This document shows positions 52,731 through 61,257 of a DNA stretch of 64,000 bases, one piece after another. Made by a program: the position numbers and the translations under genes. Location: the NCBI GenBank assembly GCA_944324305.1, contig CALUVV010000007.1:62001-126000 (forward strand), written 5' to 3'. How positions within the stretch are numbered: position 1 is the first letter of the stretch; each line of letters opens with the position of its first letter. This DNA comes from Candidatus Gastranaerophilales bacterium (GTDB lineage Bacteria > Cyanobacteriota > Vampirovibrionia > Gastranaerophilales > Gastranaerophilaceae). The notes under the pieces were generated by a model. It was not told the DNA's origin and made no database searches. It was given only the letters and a program-made list of their open reading frames with translations.

Positions 52731-53348
52731 TTAGTCAATTGATTTCCCGTGTAAGTCTGTACCGCCTGTTTTTATAAGATTATATTTATCTGCAATTTGT
52801 TCAACTGTTTTTGCCTTATGGAATTTAATAATTCCCCTGTGGCGTTTGTAAGGATAGTAGACTTCCAGCCCGTCTAAGCCGTATGATATGAGCTTCTTTA
52901 CAAATCTGTCTAAATTTATTGCCCAGCAGCAGGCCGGGTGTGCAAGAACCGCTATACCGCCTGCATTATGAATTGCCTGTATAAGTTTTTTTATATCACG
53001 TTTTGAAAAAATCCTTATAATATCAAGTTCCGTTTCTTTTTTTGTTTTTGCGCAGAATGATAAAAGTTCTTTATTATTAATGTCTATATCGTAAGCCAGA
53101 AGGTGCATAAATACATAGCCGCACCAGACATCAAATTCAACACCTGTCATTACAATATCTTCTTTAAGAATATCGGTTTTATGGTAGGCTTCTACTGTAT
53201 TATGATCGCAGAAAGCTATTTTTTTGAAGCCCTGTTCTTTTGCCTGTTTAAGTATATCATTGACATCGCCCTCTCCGTCCGAAAAAGTCGAGTGTAAATG
53301 AAGGTTAACCTTATTGTTTATAAAATCTTCTTTTGTAAATTTTTCCAT
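52731..53348 (-). CDS. PHP-domain phosphoesterase
   Basis: 205-aa protein of the PHP (polymerase and histidinol phosphatase) metal-dependent phosphoesterase family. The four motifs are visible: NLHLHSTFSDG near residue 15, AFCDHNTVEAY near 45, GGIAVLAHPACCW near 140 and GGTDLHGKSID at the end. The substrate could be a nucleoside monophosphate/bisphosphate or 5'-phosphorylated oligonucleotide, as in YciV-like proteins. I start it at ATG 53348; an upstream TTG at 53372 overlaps the TATAAT promoter element (53364-53369). The 5' UTR would be only about 8 nt. Confidence 0.9.
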   Translation of the reverse strand: MEKFTKEDFINNKVNLHLHSTFSDGEGDVNDILKQAKEQGFKKIAFCDHNTVEAYHKTDILKEDIVMTGVEFDVWCGYVFMHLLAYDIDINNKELLSFCAKTKKETELDIIRIFSKRDIKKLIQAIHNAGGIAVLAHPACCWAINLDRFVKKLISYGLDGLEVYYPYKRHRGIIKFHKAKTVEQIADKYNLIKTGGTDLHGKSID

Positions 53349-53400
53349 ATTTGTAATAAAATTATTATACAATAAATTAAAAGTATTTAACAGGAGAGAT

Positions 53401-54402
53401 ATGGCAAAAGAAGATAAAAGTGTTTGGTTTATATTTTTTGAAGGTATAAAAATTTATTGTTTAAACATACATAAATTTTTGTTATATATGGCTTTTCCTG
53501 TTCTGGGGCAGTTAATCGGACTTTTTTTAATTTTCGGTTTAACATACTGGTACACTCAAAATTTGCAGGAATTAACTTCAAAATTTCCGCTGTTAAATGA
53601 TATGTCCGTAATGCTTTTATGCATAATTCTCTCGATTATTCCGGGGCTTTTGATATGGGCAAAAGCTTTTTGGGATTATCTTGTTTCATACGGCGCGCTG
53701 AATTCTATGACTGACGGGTATTTAAACACGGGAAGGGTTTATGATTTTAAGGCGCACAATTCTGTTGTTACGCAAAAAACATTTTCTTTCATAGCGTTAT
53801 GGCTTTTGTTTAGTATATTTACATTAATCTCTGTAATTCCTGTTTTCTGGATTATCGGTTTTGTATTTTTTATTTATTTTATATTGATTTTTCAGGTATT
53901 TACATTTGAAAACGGGTTGTCGCCTGTCGGATATTTTAAAAGAAGCCTTCAGCTTATTAAAGGTAAATTTTCAAGAACATTTTTGTTAATGACGTTGCTC
54001 GTTATTTTTACATATTACCTTTTGACGGCAGGGCTTGGAGTAATTTTTGATGCTCTGAATATTACAAAACCTCTTGCAAAAGTTTTTGAAGTCTGGGCGT
54101 ACGGCCTTCCTCTGGAACCGTTTGAACCGTTCCATGTTACGCCTGCGCTTATCGGGACCGAACTTGTTAAACAACTTGTATTTTTCCTTGTAATAGGTTT
54201 TACTCTGCCGATAAGAAGTATCTGCTGGACATTGTGGTATAACAATCTTGTGGATGACGCAGATGTTTTAGCTTCAAAACCAAAAAAGAAATCTAAAAAA
54301 AGTGCTTCCAAAAAGGTCGCGGCTAAAACGTTTAAGATTGAAAAAAGAGGGATTGATCCCGAAATTATCAGACGCGCAAGGTTGGAAGACGATGAGTACT
54401 AA
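53401..54402 (+). CDS. Multi-pass inner-membrane protein of unknown function
   Basis: 333-aa protein with about six hydrophobic segments (FLLYMAFPVLGQLIGLFLIF, MLLCIILSIIPGLLIWAKAFW, FIALWLLFSIFTLISVIPVFW, IIGFVFFIYFILIFQVF, FLLMTLLVIFTYYLLTAGLGV, LVFFLVIGFTLPIRSICW). The C-terminal tail is very basic (SKPKKKSKKSASKKVAAKTFK), probably cytoplasmic. ATG 53401 has AGGAGAG 5 nt upstream; an in-frame ATG at 53314 would lie within the divergent PHP gene. The overall look is like glycerophosphodiester-phosphodiesterase membrane-domain/YciC-type proteins, but I am not certain. It is 3 bp before the zinc-ribbon gene, in an operon with rph. Confidence 0.78.
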   Translation: MAKEDKSVWFIFFEGIKIYCLNIHKFLLYMAFPVLGQLIGLFLIFGLTYWYTQNLQELTSKFPLLNDMSVMLLCIILSIIPGLLIWAKAFWDYLVSYGALNSMTDGYLNTGRVYDFKAHNSVVTQKTFSFIALWLLFSIFTLISVIPVFWIIGFVFFIYFILIFQVFTFENGLSPVGYFKRSLQLIKGKFSRTFLLMTLLVIFTYYLLTAGLGVIFDALNITKPLAKVFEVWAYGLPLEPFEPFHVTPALIGTELVKQLVFFLVIGFTLPIRSICWTLWYNNLVDDADVLASKPKKKSKKSASKKVAAKTFKIEKRGIDPEIIRRARLEDDEY

Positions 54403-54405
54403 GTT

Positions 54406-54621
54406 ATGTTTATTTGTAAAAATTGTAAATCGGTCGACAAATTTGAATTAATGTTTTCTCCTGATTACAGAGGCGAAAAAAAGTTCTTGCAGGAATACAA
54501 CAAGGACGGTGACATCGTAATTACGGTTGACGGTTATAAATTTATTCCTGATTTACAATTTATGAATGACCATGCGGTATGCAGATACTGCGGCCAGATT
54601 TATATGTGGGATTACGAGTAA
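54406..54621 (+). CDS. Small zinc-ribbon-like protein
   Basis: 71-aa protein with two Cys pairs, C4-x2-C7 (FICKNCKS) and C61-x2-C64 (VCRYCGQIYMWDYE), a split zinc-ribbon. Between them is an acidic and aromatic region (DYRGEKKFLQEYNKDGDIVITVDGYKFIPDL). It sits 3 bp after the membrane protein gene and 17 bp before rph, so it is part of that operon. No known family was recognised; the ends look like a nucleic-acid-binding or protein-binding zinc module. Confidence 0.75.
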   Translation: MFICKNCKSVDKFELMFSPDYRGEKKFLQEYNKDGDIVITVDGYKFIPDLQFMNDHAVCRYCGQIYMWDYE

Positions 54622-54638
54622 ATGAAAAAGGGAAAAAT

Positions 54639-55343
54639 ATGAAAAGAGAAGGCAGAAAAAATAATGAAACAAGAGAGATAAAATTCACAAAAGATTATAC
54701 AAAACACGCATTGGGGTCTGTTCTTGTCGAATTCGGCGACACTAAAGTAATTACAACTGCGTCGGTTGAAGAAGGAAAACCAAAATGGATGGACAAAGAT
54801 GAAAAACGCGGATGGGTTACTGCAGAGTATTCGCTTCTTCCTTCGGCCCCGAATACCAGATGCCAGAGGGAAAGAACAAAAATATCGGGAAGAACGCAGG
54901 AAATTCAAAGGCTTATCGGAAGAAGTCTGAGGGCTTGCGTTGATTTGGAAAAAATACCCGATTTGACTATAACGGTTGATGCGGATGTAATTCAAGCCGA
55001 CGGCGGAACAAGAACGGCAAGTATTTGCGGCGGGTTTCTTGCCTTAAAAATTGCAATTGAAAAGCTTCTTGCAAACGGCAAATTGGCTGAAAATCCGATT
55101 ATCGAGCCTATTGGCGCTGTTTCGGCAGGAATTGTTGACGGAGAAGTCAGGCTGGATTTGGATTACATGGAAGATTCACACGCGCAGGTCGACAGTAACA
55201 TTGTTTTGACAAAAAGCGGTAAAATTATCGAGTTCCAGACGACTGCCGAGGGTGAACCTTATGAACAGGACAAGATGATTGAAATTTTTAATACGGCTCA
55301 ACAAGGAATAAAAAAAATAGTTGCGATGTATGATTTAATTTAG
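54639..55343 (+). CDS. rph: Ribonuclease PH
   Basis: 235-aa phosphorolytic 3'-5' exoribonuclease that trims tRNA 3' ends. Family landmarks are REGRKNNETREIKFTKDYTKHALGSVLVEFG at the N-terminus, ITTASVEEGKPKW, GWVTAEYSLLPSAPNTRCQRER (substrate region), SGRTQEIQRLIGRSLRACVDL (phosphate-binding R/S) and VDADVIQADGGTRTASICGG. I start it at ATG 54639, which has AAGGGA upstream; an earlier in-frame ATG lies inside the zinc-ribbon gene. Length and motifs are fully normal. Confidence 0.96.
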   Translation: MKREGRKNNETREIKFTKDYTKHALGSVLVEFGDTKVITTASVEEGKPKWMDKDEKRGWVTAEYSLLPSAPNTRCQRERTKISGRTQEIQRLIGRSLRACVDLEKIPDLTITVDADVIQADGGTRTASICGGFLALKIAIEKLLANGKLAENPIIEPIGAVSAGIVDGEVRLDLDYMEDSHAQVDSNIVLTKSGKIIEFQTTAEGEPYEQDKMIEIFNTAQQGIKKIVAMYDLI

Positions 55344-55378
55344 TATAATATTTTAGTAGACGAAAAGGAGAGTTTATT

Positions 55379-55684
55379 ATGAAAAAATTATTAATTGCAT
55401 CTTTAGTATTAGCAATAGGCAGTGCAGCAGCTGTTTATGCTGCAGATTCGCAACCGACAACTTACACGGAACGTTTTATCCAAAAGCATACACAGAAAAT
55501 TGTTGATAAAGAAAAACAAATGCAGGAACAGCAAAAAGCACGAGAAGATGCCCGTTTGAAACAACGTGAAGAGCTTCAAAAGAAAATGGAAGCTGACAGA
55601 AAAGCAAGAGAAGATGCATCAAATGCAAGAAAACAAAAAGTTGAAAGAAAAAAACAATTATTCAACGAATTAATTTCTAAATAA
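55379..55684 (+). CDS. Small exported coiled-coil protein
   Basis: 101-aa protein with a clear signal peptide (MKKLLIASLVLAIGSAAAVYA, cleavage after A-x-A-like VYA) followed by a fully charged single helix rich in Lys, Glu, Gln and Arg (KEKQMQEQQKAREDARLKQREELQKKMEADRKARED). It is probably a periplasmic coiled coil similar in look to OmpH/Skp-like or lipoprotein-type spacers, but the family is not identified. AAGGAGAG lies before the ATG, and a terminator follows. It is separate from rph by 35 bp. Confidence 0.82.
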   Translation: MKKLLIASLVLAIGSAAAVYAADSQPTTYTERFIQKHTQKIVDKEKQMQEQQKAREDARLKQREELQKKMEADRKAREDASNARKQKVERKKQLFNELISK

Positions 55685-55700
55685 TAAAAATAATTCTTAT

Positions 55701-55737
55701 AAAAAAAAGGCACTTTTTAATAAAAGTGTCTTTTTTT
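55701..55737 (+). terminator. Rho-independent terminator
   Basis: A-run, GGCACTTTT-taat-AAAAGTGTC stem (one G-U), then seven T, after the exported coiled-coil gene. Confidence 0.88.
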
Positions 55738-55788
55738 GCATTAGTCAGAACTCTGTGATACAATCTTTTTATAATTGGAGTTATTTTT

Positions 55789-57408
55789 ATGCAGACATTA
55801 ACTAAAACTCTTACAGGGGCTCAGATAGTAACAGAAACATTAAAAAAGTTTAATGTTGACAGTATATTCGGCTATCCGGGCGGCATTGTACTGGGTGTAT
55901 ATGATGAACTGTATCGCCAGAATTGCATAAAACATTATCTTATGCGCCATGAACAGGCTGCTGTGCATGCGGCTGAAGGTTATGCAAGAGTTAGCGGAAA
56001 ATGCGGGGTTGCCCTTGTTACTTCAGGTCCCGGGGCTACAAATATTGTTACGGGACTAGCAAATGCATATCTTGACGGATATCCTCTGGTTGTAATTACA
56101 GGTCAGGTTTCTGCTGAACTGCTCCATAAAGATGCATTTCAGGAAGTTGATATTATAGATATTACAAAATCCTGTACAAAACGCAATTATCAGGTAAGAA
56201 GAGCAGCCGACCTGCAAAAAACTCTTGCAGAAGCCTTTAATACTGCAATGTCAGGCAAACAGGGACCTGTCGTAGTTGATATAACAAAGAATGTTTTTTC
56301 TGAAACAGCGGAATTTGATACTTCTTTAAGCTGCGATATTTCAACGCACTTAACATCTGATTATGATGTAAAAACTGCTCTTGATGCAATATGTTCCGCT
56401 AAACGTCCGTTAATTATTGCGGGGGGCGGTGTTGTGCAGGCAGGCGCATCAAAAGAAATAAGAGAATTCGCAAAACTTTTAAATATCCCTGTTGTTTCTA
56501 CAATGATGGGTCTTGGAGCTTATCCTGCGGATGATGATAATTATATGGGAATGATAGGTATTTTCGGTCAGCCCTGTGCAAATAAAGCTGTCAGAGAAAG
56601 TGATTTGATATTTGCAATAGGTGCCAGATTTAACGATAGAATAAGGTGCTGCTTCCCTAATAATGAGCTGGGTAAAAATCTTATACATCTTGATATAAAT
56701 GAAAGCGAGATTTCAAGAGTTGTGCCTGCTTCAATTTCAATAGCAGGTGATGCAAAGATTGTCTTAAATAAAATGATTGCAGAGTTTAATAATACTCTTT
56801 ATAAAACAGATTTTCAGCGGGGTAATGAGCTTAAAAAATCTGACATTACTCCTTTAAAAAGAAGTTCTGCGATGCATTCTTTTGAGGTTATGCAGGAAAT
56901 ATATGAGTGCTTGAAAGATAAAAATCCTGTTATTACGACAGAAGTCGGGCAGCATCAGGTTTGGGCGGCAAGGTATTTAAAATTTAATACTCCGCGAAAA
57001 TTTATTACATCGGGCGGGCTCGGTACAATGGGGTTCGGTTTTCCTGCTGCGATAGGTGCCTGCGTAGCTAATAACGAACCTGTTATATGTATTGCGGGTG
57101 ACGGATCTTTCCAGATGAATATTCAGGAGCTTGCAGTGTGTATGGATTATAAGCTTCCTGTTAAAGTTTTTATTATAAACAACGGTTATCTTGGTATGGT
57201 CAGACAATTTCAGGAAAAAACTTGTAATGAAAGATACTTCGCTACAAAAATTTCCAATCCTGATTTTGTAAAACTTGCTGAAAGTTACGGAGCATCAGGA
57301 ATAAGAGTTGAAAAAATTGAAGATATAAAAGATGCAATTAATAAAGCTTATTCTTTTGACGGTCCGTTTCTGATTGATTTTGCTGTTGAACCTAAGGAGT
57401 TATTATAA
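55789..57408 (+). CDS. ilvB: Acetolactate synthase, catalytic (large) subunit
   Basis: 539-aa ThDP-dependent enzyme condensing two pyruvates (or pyruvate and 2-oxobutyrate) in valine/isoleucine synthesis. The N-terminal domain has FGYPGGIVLGVYDEL, HEQAAVHAAEGYARVSG (catalytic Glu) and VTSGPGATNIVTGLANA. The central FAD-type domain and the C-terminal ThDP motif GDGSFQMNIQELAV...INNGYLGMVRQFQ follow. TGGAG lies before the ATG. No ilvN (regulatory subunit) gene follows; instead a TM-anchored pilin-family gene begins 6 bp later. Catabolic acetolactate synthases look similar, but the long FAD-type middle fits the biosynthetic group. Confidence 0.93.
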   Translation: MQTLTKTLTGAQIVTETLKKFNVDSIFGYPGGIVLGVYDELYRQNCIKHYLMRHEQAAVHAAEGYARVSGKCGVALVTSGPGATNIVTGLANAYLDGYPLVVITGQVSAELLHKDAFQEVDIIDITKSCTKRNYQVRRAADLQKTLAEAFNTAMSGKQGPVVVDITKNVFSETAEFDTSLSCDISTHLTSDYDVKTALDAICSAKRPLIIAGGGVVQAGASKEIREFAKLLNIPVVSTMMGLGAYPADDDNYMGMIGIFGQPCANKAVRESDLIFAIGARFNDRIRCCFPNNELGKNLIHLDINESEISRVVPASISIAGDAKIVLNKMIAEFNNTLYKTDFQRGNELKKSDITPLKRSSAMHSFEVMQEIYECLKDKNPVITTEVGQHQVWAARYLKFNTPRKFITSGGLGTMGFGFPAAIGACVANNEPVICIAGDGSFQMNIQELAVCMDYKLPVKVFIINNGYLGMVRQFQEKTCNERYFATKISNPDFVKLAESYGASGIRVEKIEDIKDAINKAYSFDGPFLIDFAVEPKELL

Positions 57409-57414
57409 ACAATT

Positions 57415-58041
57415 ATGGCAGGTAAAAAACGTCTTTTAATCTTAACTTGTGTATATATTACAATTTTATTGTTTGCGGTTGCTTATTATACTTGCAATTT
57501 AATTGATAAAGCAGCAGTGACTTCCTTTAAAAAATTGTATTCGGCATATACACAGGCTTTATATTCAACTGTTTATCAAATGGACGGTGATACCGGCTGT
57601 TATTTCAGCTCTGATAAGCGTATAAGAAATGATTTCAGCAGATGTGACAGATTTTATAAAAACTTTGCGTCTAATTTGAAAGTAACCAGATACTGTAAAA
57701 ATAATGCATTAAAGAACGGTTGTATACCTGTGTATAAAAGTTATGCACACTCGACTTCGTGTGCAGGGTTCTCGGAAAGTATGATGAACAAATTTAATCA
57801 GGCTTTTGTTATGAATGATAATACAAACATTATAGTATTTAATCAACCCGCAAATGTACAAAAGCCTTTATTTGCAGTTGACAGCAACGGTAAATTGTTT
57901 CCGAATAAAAGCGGTTACGATCTTTTTAGCCTTGTAATAATGCGAAATCCCGAAGGGAACTATTCTTTTCATCCTAACGTAATACACTGTTTACCGCATG
58001 AAAAAGGCGGAATAAAAAACATTCAGGATGTGTATAAATAA
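57415..58041 (+). CDS. Pilin-family paralogue with an ordinary N-terminal TM anchor
   Basis: 208-aa protein whose globular part matches the G-tract pilin-like protein at 63202: FKKLYSAYTQALYSTVYQ, CDRFYKNFASNLKVTRYCKNNALKNGCIPVYK, CAGFSESMMNKFNQAFVMND and the family motif DSNGKLFPNKSGYDLFSL. The N-terminus is different: MAGKKRLLILTCVYITILLFAVAYYTC has no F-T-L-x-E prepilin signal, no Gly/Ala-Phe cleavage site and no Glu at +5. It would therefore be a membrane-anchored, non-processed relative, possibly a chaperone, initiator or decoy of the pilins. It lies 6 bp after ilvB and is probably co-transcribed, a strange partner. Confidence 0.78.
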   Translation: MAGKKRLLILTCVYITILLFAVAYYTCNLIDKAAVTSFKKLYSAYTQALYSTVYQMDGDTGCYFSSDKRIRNDFSRCDRFYKNFASNLKVTRYCKNNALKNGCIPVYKSYAHSTSCAGFSESMMNKFNQAFVMNDNTNIIVFNQPANVQKPLFAVDSNGKLFPNKSGYDLFSLVIMRNPEGNYSFHPNVIHCLPHEKGGIKNIQDVYK

Positions 58042-58641
58042 TTAATCCATTTGGGAATATACTCTTTTAATCTCTTGAATATCCTGCCACATAAGCCATT
58101 TTGGGCTTCCTTTTTCTCTGGAATCATTTCTTAAAAGATATGAAGGGTGGAAAATAGGCATCATTTTTGACATATTCGGTCCTTCAAACCATTTTCCGCG
58201 AATTTTTGTAATCCCCTGAGTTGTACCGAGAAGCGAATTAACTGCGACGCGTCCGCAAAGCAGTATTATTCTGGGTTTAAGTATTTCAATTTGTGCATCT
58301 AAATATTCTCTGCAGGCTGCTTTTTCATCCGGAAGCGGGTCGCGGTTATCAGGCGGGCGGCATTTTAAAGTGTTGCAGATGTATACATCTTTTTGCCTTG
58401 ACAAGCCGACTGATGCAAAAATTTTGTCCAGTAATTGTCCTGCTTTGCCGACAAAGGGTTCTCCTTTTTGATCTTCATAGTATCCGGGAGCTTCTCCGAT
58501 AAGCATAAGTTTGCGGTTGGGGATGCCTCCTGAGAATACAATATTAGTTCTTGTTTTTCCGAGCGGACATTTCTGGCACGAAAGGCATTTTTCCCGAACT
58601 TTTTCGAGTTGTTCAATTTCGTTTGATGTTGCTTCTTGCAT
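58042..58641 (-). CDS. Uracil-DNA glycosylase, family 4 (Fe-S type), second copy
   Basis: 199-aa type-4 UDG, clearly related to the 5455 gene but diverged. The N-terminal Fe-S cysteines C19, C22 and C25 (KCLSCQKCPLGKTRT), the active motif MLIGEAPGYYEDQKGEPFVGKAGQLLD, TLKCRPPDNRDP and HPSYLLRN are present. It removes uracil from DNA, like its paralogue. It is 5 bp downstream of an XRE-type gene and presumably co-transcribed with it, which suggests regulated (for example damage- or stress-linked) expression. It is convergent with the TM-anchored pilin paralogue with no gap. Confidence 0.92.
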   Translation of the reverse strand: MQEATSNEIEQLEKVREKCLSCQKCPLGKTRTNIVFSGGIPNRKLMLIGEAPGYYEDQKGEPFVGKAGQLLDKIFASVGLSRQKDVYICNTLKCRPPDNRDPLPDEKAACREYLDAQIEILKPRIILLCGRVAVNSLLGTTQGITKIRGKWFEGPNMSKMMPIFHPSYLLRNDSREKGSPKWLMWQDIQEIKRVYSQMD

Positions 58642-58646
58642 AATAG

Positions 58647-58877
58647 TTAATCCTTCTTAAAAGGAACATTTTTGAATAAATCTTCAACAGGAATATTGAG
58701 AGAATTTGCGATATCAAAGACGATGAAGGCGGATGGTGTTTGTTTTGCACTTTCTATTTTTCTTATAGAATCTTTATTTACATCTATAAGTTCGGCTAAC
58801 TTTTCTTGTGAGAATTTCTTTCTCATTCTTTCAGCCCTTATATTATCGCCTAGAATTTTTAAACGTTCATCTCTCAT
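58647..58877 (-). CDS. XRE-family regulator preceding the second UDG
   Basis: 76-aa helix-turn-helix protein (ILGDNIRAERMRKKFSQEKLAELIDVNKDSIRKIESAKQ, then AFIVFDIANSLNIPVEDLF). I start it at ATG 58877: the promoter TTGAAT-17-TATAAT ends 9 nt before it, and an ATG nine codons earlier would lie inside that promoter. It is 5 bp before the UDG gene on the same strand. It resembles the 22714 XRE protein that precedes radA, and both are divergent to a small helical-protein gene. Confidence 0.82.
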   Translation of the reverse strand: MRDERLKILGDNIRAERMRKKFSQEKLAELIDVNKDSIRKIESAKQTPSAFIVFDIANSLNIPVEDLFKNVPFKKD

Positions 58878-58936
58878 ATTTTTTGTATTATAGTGTATTG
58901 ACAAATTTTATTCAAACGTCTATAATCATAATTATA

Positions 58937-58950
58937 ACGATTATAATCGT
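58937..58950. promoter_or_regulatory. Perfect palindrome between XRE-UDG and the divergent small gene
   Basis: ACGATTATAATCGT is a perfect 14-bp palindrome in the 100-bp divergent spacer. A related ATAATCATAATT / ATAATCGTAATT direct repeat, 21 bp apart, surrounds it, and a TATAAT (58942-58947) facing the 58978 gene lies inside it. Likely operator of the XRE regulator, repressing the small gene when bound. Confidence 0.55.
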
Positions 58951-58977
58951 AATTTAGCATAAGAAAGTAGGTCGAGT

Positions 58978-59187
58978 ATGCAAAACAGAATTCTCAAAAA
59001 AATGATAGGTTATGAAGCTGATTTGCACGAAATCAGAGATTTTATCAAAATTTTGTATAACTGTGTTGAAAATAACCCTGATGCAGGTTACCTTCAGCAG
59101 TTTGTCAAAATTGTTGAAACAAAACTGGATAGCTTTGCAGAAAATTACGAAGAATTAAACAATCAGGTTTGGCTGCTGCTTAATTAA
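58978..59187 (+). CDS. Small helical protein divergent to XRE-UDG
   Basis: 69-aa acidic, all-helical protein (YEADLHEIRDFIKILYNCVENNPDAGYLQQFVKIVETKLDSFAENYEEL). It matches the 22415 protein in size and in the order D-h-h-x-I-L-x-N, A-G-x-Y-L, h-x-K. Both are transcribed away from an XRE gene that leads a DNA-repair gene. A weak AGG-type ribosome binding site precedes ATG 58978. Function unknown. The 3' end overlaps the convergent M16 gene by 8 bases. Confidence 0.7.
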   Translation: MQNRILKKMIGYEADLHEIRDFIKILYNCVENNPDAGYLQQFVKIVETKLDSFAENYEELNNQVWLLLN

Positions 59188-60511
59188 TTTCGGGTTCTAA
59201 GATTGAAATAACCGCATTATCAAGATTTAAATATTTTTTGATTGTGTTTTCCAGATCTTCTACTGTTATATCTTCAACATCTTTTAAGTAATTTTCTATA
59301 AGCTTCAAATCTTCACATACGGTCATATAATAACCTATTGTTTCTCCGATTTCCGAAACTGTTTCTGCGGCAAATGCAAAACGCGATTTAGTCTTTTTCT
59401 TTGCTTTTGCTAGTTCTTCTTCCGTAATTCTGTTATTTAAGAGGTTTTCAATTTCTTTTTTTACTAATTCGACTGCAATATCGCGCTTTTCAGGTTTGAA
59501 ATTAGCCTGTATAAAGAAATTATTTCCGTCTTTGAACTGGTAATGTTCGGCATTTGCCATATTAAAGATTTGTTCGGGCTGTTTTTCGATTAAGTTCTGG
59601 TATAATCTTGAACTTGTGCTTTCGCCTAAAATTATGCTTATAATATCAAGCTCAATATTTTCCTTTAGCTGATTGGCTTTTGGACCCAAAAATCCGACCA
59701 TTAAATAAGAAGTATTTGTTTTTGCTTTATTTTCAACAACTATTGTTCTTTCTGTCGGCGTGTCAATTTCGTTAATTTTTTTCGGAGCGTTGGGGCGTCC
59801 TTTAAAATCAAATTCTTTTTCAACTTTATCCAGAACTTTTTCTTTATCAAAATCCCCTACAATAATGGTTGTCATATTTTCGGGTGAATAAAATGTTTTA
59901 TAGTAATTCATTATTTCATCGCGCGTTACGCGTGAAATAATTTCGGGTGTTCCTATAACGTCGCGTTTATAGGGGTGTTTTTTGTACATATTAAAGTTAC
60001 AGGCGTTATAAACTTTTGTCCAATTTTGATCTTTACGCATTCTGATTTCTTCAATAACAACGTGGCGTTCGCGTTTGTCCGTAACTTTGGGGTTGTTCAA
60101 ATCAAACGGAGCTCCTATTTCTTCTTCCGGCAGAACAGGATCGAGCATCATATCCGCATGAAGTTCGATTGCAAGGTTTAAATCTCTGTCTTGAGGTCCT
60201 TTCGGAAGAGTTACATAATAGAAAGTGTAATCTTTCCACGTTGCCGCATTTACAATTGCGCCTTTAGCTTCAAGAGTTTTGTCAAAGTATCCGGCTTTGT
60301 GCTTATGTGTCCCTTTGAACATCAAATGTTCAAGAAAATGTGAAATTCCGTTATTTTTATCATCCTCGTTTATTGAACCTGTTTTAACCCAGGTGCTTAC
60401 GTTTACAAGCTCGCCTTCTTTGTGTGCAAGAACAATCTTATGCCCGTTTTCTCTTTCGTAAATTTCTACATCTTCCGTAAGGTACGGATATTTTATTAAA
60501 CTCTTCTTCAT
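59180..60511 (-). CDS. M16 family metallopeptidase (single pair, PqqL/YmxG-like)
   Basis: 443-aa zinc peptidase of the M16 family, half the size of the 26133 protein. The zinc site is H-F-L-E-H in NGISHFLEHLMFKGTHKH near residue 57, with the distal Glu in RHVVIEEIRMRKD near 150. The inactive second half of the subunit starts around 230 (TNTSYLMVGFLGPKANQ; LGESTSSRLYQNLIEK with the conserved S-R-L). It resembles YmxG/MPP-type processing peptidases that act as dimers. AAGGGG lies before the ATG. There is no signal peptide. It is divergent from the nanE gene. Confidence 0.93.
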   Translation of the reverse strand: MKKSLIKYPYLTEDVEIYERENGHKIVLAHKEGELVNVSTWVKTGSINEDDKNNGISHFLEHLMFKGTHKHKAGYFDKTLEAKGAIVNAATWKDYTFYYVTLPKGPQDRDLNLAIELHADMMLDPVLPEEEIGAPFDLNNPKVTDKRERHVVIEEIRMRKDQNWTKVYNACNFNMYKKHPYKRDVIGTPEIISRVTRDEIMNYYKTFYSPENMTTIIVGDFDKEKVLDKVEKEFDFKGRPNAPKKINEIDTPTERTIVVENKAKTNTSYLMVGFLGPKANQLKENIELDIISIILGESTSSRLYQNLIEKQPEQIFNMANAEHYQFKDGNNFFIQANFKPEKRDIAVELVKKEIENLLNNRITEEELAKAKKKTKSRFAFAAETVSEIGETIGYYMTVCEDLKLIENYLKDVEDITVEDLENTIKKYLNLDNAVISILEPEIN

Positions 60512-60571
60512 TATTTTTCCCCTTTATTTTTACATTATACTATAAATAAATTTTTGGGTTATAATAATTTT

Positions 60572-61255
60572 ATGAATATTATTAATCGTTTAAAAGGTAA
60601 AGTAGTGGTTTCTTGTCAGGCAATGCCTTCCGAACCTTTGTATCTTGAAAAGTGTATGGTTGCTATGATGAAATCCGTTGTTAAAGGCGGAGCAGGCGGG
60701 CTTCGTGTTGCAGGCGCAAGAGATGTTAAGAATGCAAAACATCTTTTTGATGTTCCGATTATCGGGCTTACCAAACCTGATATTATCCCTTCGAACTGGC
60801 AGGAGATTGTTTATATTACTCCGACTTTGAAAGAGGTTATCGAACTTGTGGAAGCCGGTGCGGATATTATTGCGTTTGACGGAACTATGAGGGAAAGGCC
60901 TAACGGGGCAAAGCTTGAAGAATTGATTAAATATGTGAAAATTAATAATCGTGTTTCAATGGCGGATATTTCAACTCTTGAGGAAGGTATAAACGCTGCT
61001 AAGCTTGGGGCAAATATGTTGTCTACTACTTTATCCGGGTATACGCAGTTTTCGCAAAATCGTGGAGAGGGACCTGATTTTGAGCTTTTAAAACAGCTGG
61101 TTGACAACACAAATATTCCCGTTGTTCTGGAAGGGCGTATATGGGAGCCTGAAGAAGTTGACAAAGCTTTTGAGCTCGGTGCTCACTGTGTTGTTATAGG
61201 TTCGGCAATCACAAGACCGCAATTGATTACAAAAAGATTTGTGCAAAGGGGTTAA
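60572..61255 (+). CDS. nanE: N-acylglucosamine-6-phosphate 2-epimerase (NanE family)
   Basis: 228-aa TIM-barrel enzyme interconverting ManNAc-6-phosphate and GlcNAc-6-phosphate. Characteristic segments are VVVSCQAMPSEPL (Q at the N-terminus), GGAGGLRVAGARDVKNAK, PIIGLTKP, GADIIAFDGTMRERP and SMADISTLEEGINAAKLGANMLSTTLSGYT. VVIGSAITRPQLIT forms the final phosphate-binding turn. ATG 60572 is chosen because TATAAT (60560-60565) ends exactly 6 nt before it, so the mRNA would be leaderless; an ATG six codons earlier overlaps the promoter. It heads an operon with a ROK kinase, a small protein and a UbiA-family gene. It points to use of host-derived amino sugars. Confidence 0.93.
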   Translation: MNIINRLKGKVVVSCQAMPSEPLYLEKCMVAMMKSVVKGGAGGLRVAGARDVKNAKHLFDVPIIGLTKPDIIPSNWQEIVYITPTLKEVIELVEAGADIIAFDGTMRERPNGAKLEELIKYVKINNRVSMADISTLEEGINAAKLGANMLSTTLSGYTQFSQNRGEGPDFELLKQLVDNTNIPVVLEGRIWEPEEVDKAFELGAHCVVIGSAITRPQLITKRFVQRG

Positions 61256-61257
61256 AA

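Noticed and set aside
56421-56427. G-run in ilvB as another switch tract
   Set aside because: Only six G, inside a conserved housekeeping enzyme (GGGVV loop), in frame. No reason to think it varies.
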